Below, in pieces: positions 6,527 to 6,667 of a stretch of 6,667 nucleotides of DNA. Made by a program: the position numbers and the translations under genes. Numbering within the stretch: position 1 is the stretch's first letter; every line of letters starts with the position of its first letter. Source of the stretch: CAYJAD01 sp964370015 (GTDB lineage Bacteria > Desulfobacterota > Desulfovibrionia > Desulfovibrionales > Desulfovibrionaceae); the NCBI GenBank assembly GCA_964370015.1, contig CAYJHD010000103.1:1-6667 (forward strand), read 5' to 3'. Under the pieces are notes generated by a model. The model was not told the DNA's origin. It worked only from the letters and a program-made list of their open reading frames with translations, and searched no databases.

Positions 6527-6559
6527 AAGGGCAGGCTCTTCATGGGCTTGCCCTTTTTT
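6527..6559 (+). terminator. Rho-independent terminator of rplM-rpsI
   Basis: The arms at 6527-6538 (AAGGGCAGGCTC) and 6544-6555 pair over 12 positions, including two G-U wobbles, around the loop TTCAT. The stem runs into six T residues at 6554-6559. This is a standard intrinsic terminator placed 24 bases after the rpsI stop. Confidence 0.93.
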
Positions 6560-6583
6560 GTGGAAAAATCACAGGAATATAAT

Positions 6584-6611
6584 TTGCATGATTTTTTTAT
6601 GATCATATCAT
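6584..6611 (+). promoter_or_regulatory. Candidate promoter with overlapping palindrome for the gene starting at 6647
   Basis: TTGCAT (6584-6589) and TATCAT (6606-6611) are spaced by 16 bases; the -10 differs from consensus at one position. The -10 overlaps an inverted repeat, ATGAT-N3-ATCAT at 6599-6611, which includes the perfect 10-base palindrome TATGATCATA at 6598-6607. A repressor bound there would block the promoter. No regulator can be named. Confidence 0.45.
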
Positions 6612-6646
6612 AAGGAAAAATTTACCCGCTAGAGGGAGGAATATTC

Positions 6647-6667
6647 ATGCAAATAAGTGACAATATA
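6647..6667 (+). CDS. Start of a gene cut by the window edge, product unknown
   Basis: An ATG at 6647 is preceded at six bases by the very strong ribosome binding site GGGAGGA (6634-6640). It opens a frame reading MQISDNI to the end of the window. Seven residues are too few to assign a family. The terminator upstream and the promoter candidate at 6584-6611 suggest an independent transcription unit rather than an extension of the ribosomal operon. The call rests on the ribosome binding site and promoter context. Confidence 0.6.

Noticed and set aside
6559..6573. TGTG-N7-CACA inverted repeat after the rpsI terminator, resembling a CRP/FNR-family (HcpR-like) site
   Set aside because: CRP-type sites need eight bases between TGTG and CACA. 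Here there are seven, and part of the site is the T tract of the terminator.

Overview
The window reads as ordinary chromosome of a Gram-negative, probably sulfate-reducing-type bacterium. The protein flavour, the nadA-nadB pair, a KtrAB-type K+ channel and the C-rich terminators recall Desulfovibrionaceae. That placement is inferred from general resemblance, not from a search, and I hold it at about 50%.

Layout: (1) Positions 1-24 hold the terminator of an upstream gene. (2) Positions 67-2736, + strand, hold nadA and nadB, which turn L-aspartate plus DHAP into quinolinate, the first two steps of de novo NAD synthesis. The usual third gene, nadC, is not here. (3) Positions 2737-3153 hold no gene but are rich in palindromes: a 149-bp MITE-like element sitting exactly on the nadB stop codon, an AT-rich spacer, a structured inverted repeat and a very strong 16-bp hairpin. 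(4) Positions 3154-5261, - strand, hold a two-gene K+ uptake operon, with the membrane subunit (KtrB/TrkH family) first and the cytosolic RCK regulator (KtrA/TrkA family) second. (5) Positions 5262-5657 form a divergent promoter region, with a good sigma70-type promoter for the ktr operon and one or two candidate promoters for the ribosomal operon. (6) Positions 5658-6502, + strand, hold rplM-rpsI (ribosomal proteins L13 and S9), closed by a textbook terminator at 6527-6559. (7) Positions 6560-6667 hold the promoter region, ribosome binding site and first seven codons of another + strand gene.

The nadAB operon and the ktr operon converge on the palindrome-rich gap. The ktr and ribosomal operons diverge from a shared promoter region. 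All full-length genes look intact, with their family motifs present. I see no CRISPR array, prophage, toxin-antitoxin pair or defence gene. The most interesting material is non-coding: the TA-flanked palindromic element at the nadB stop codon and the other inverted repeats next to it.
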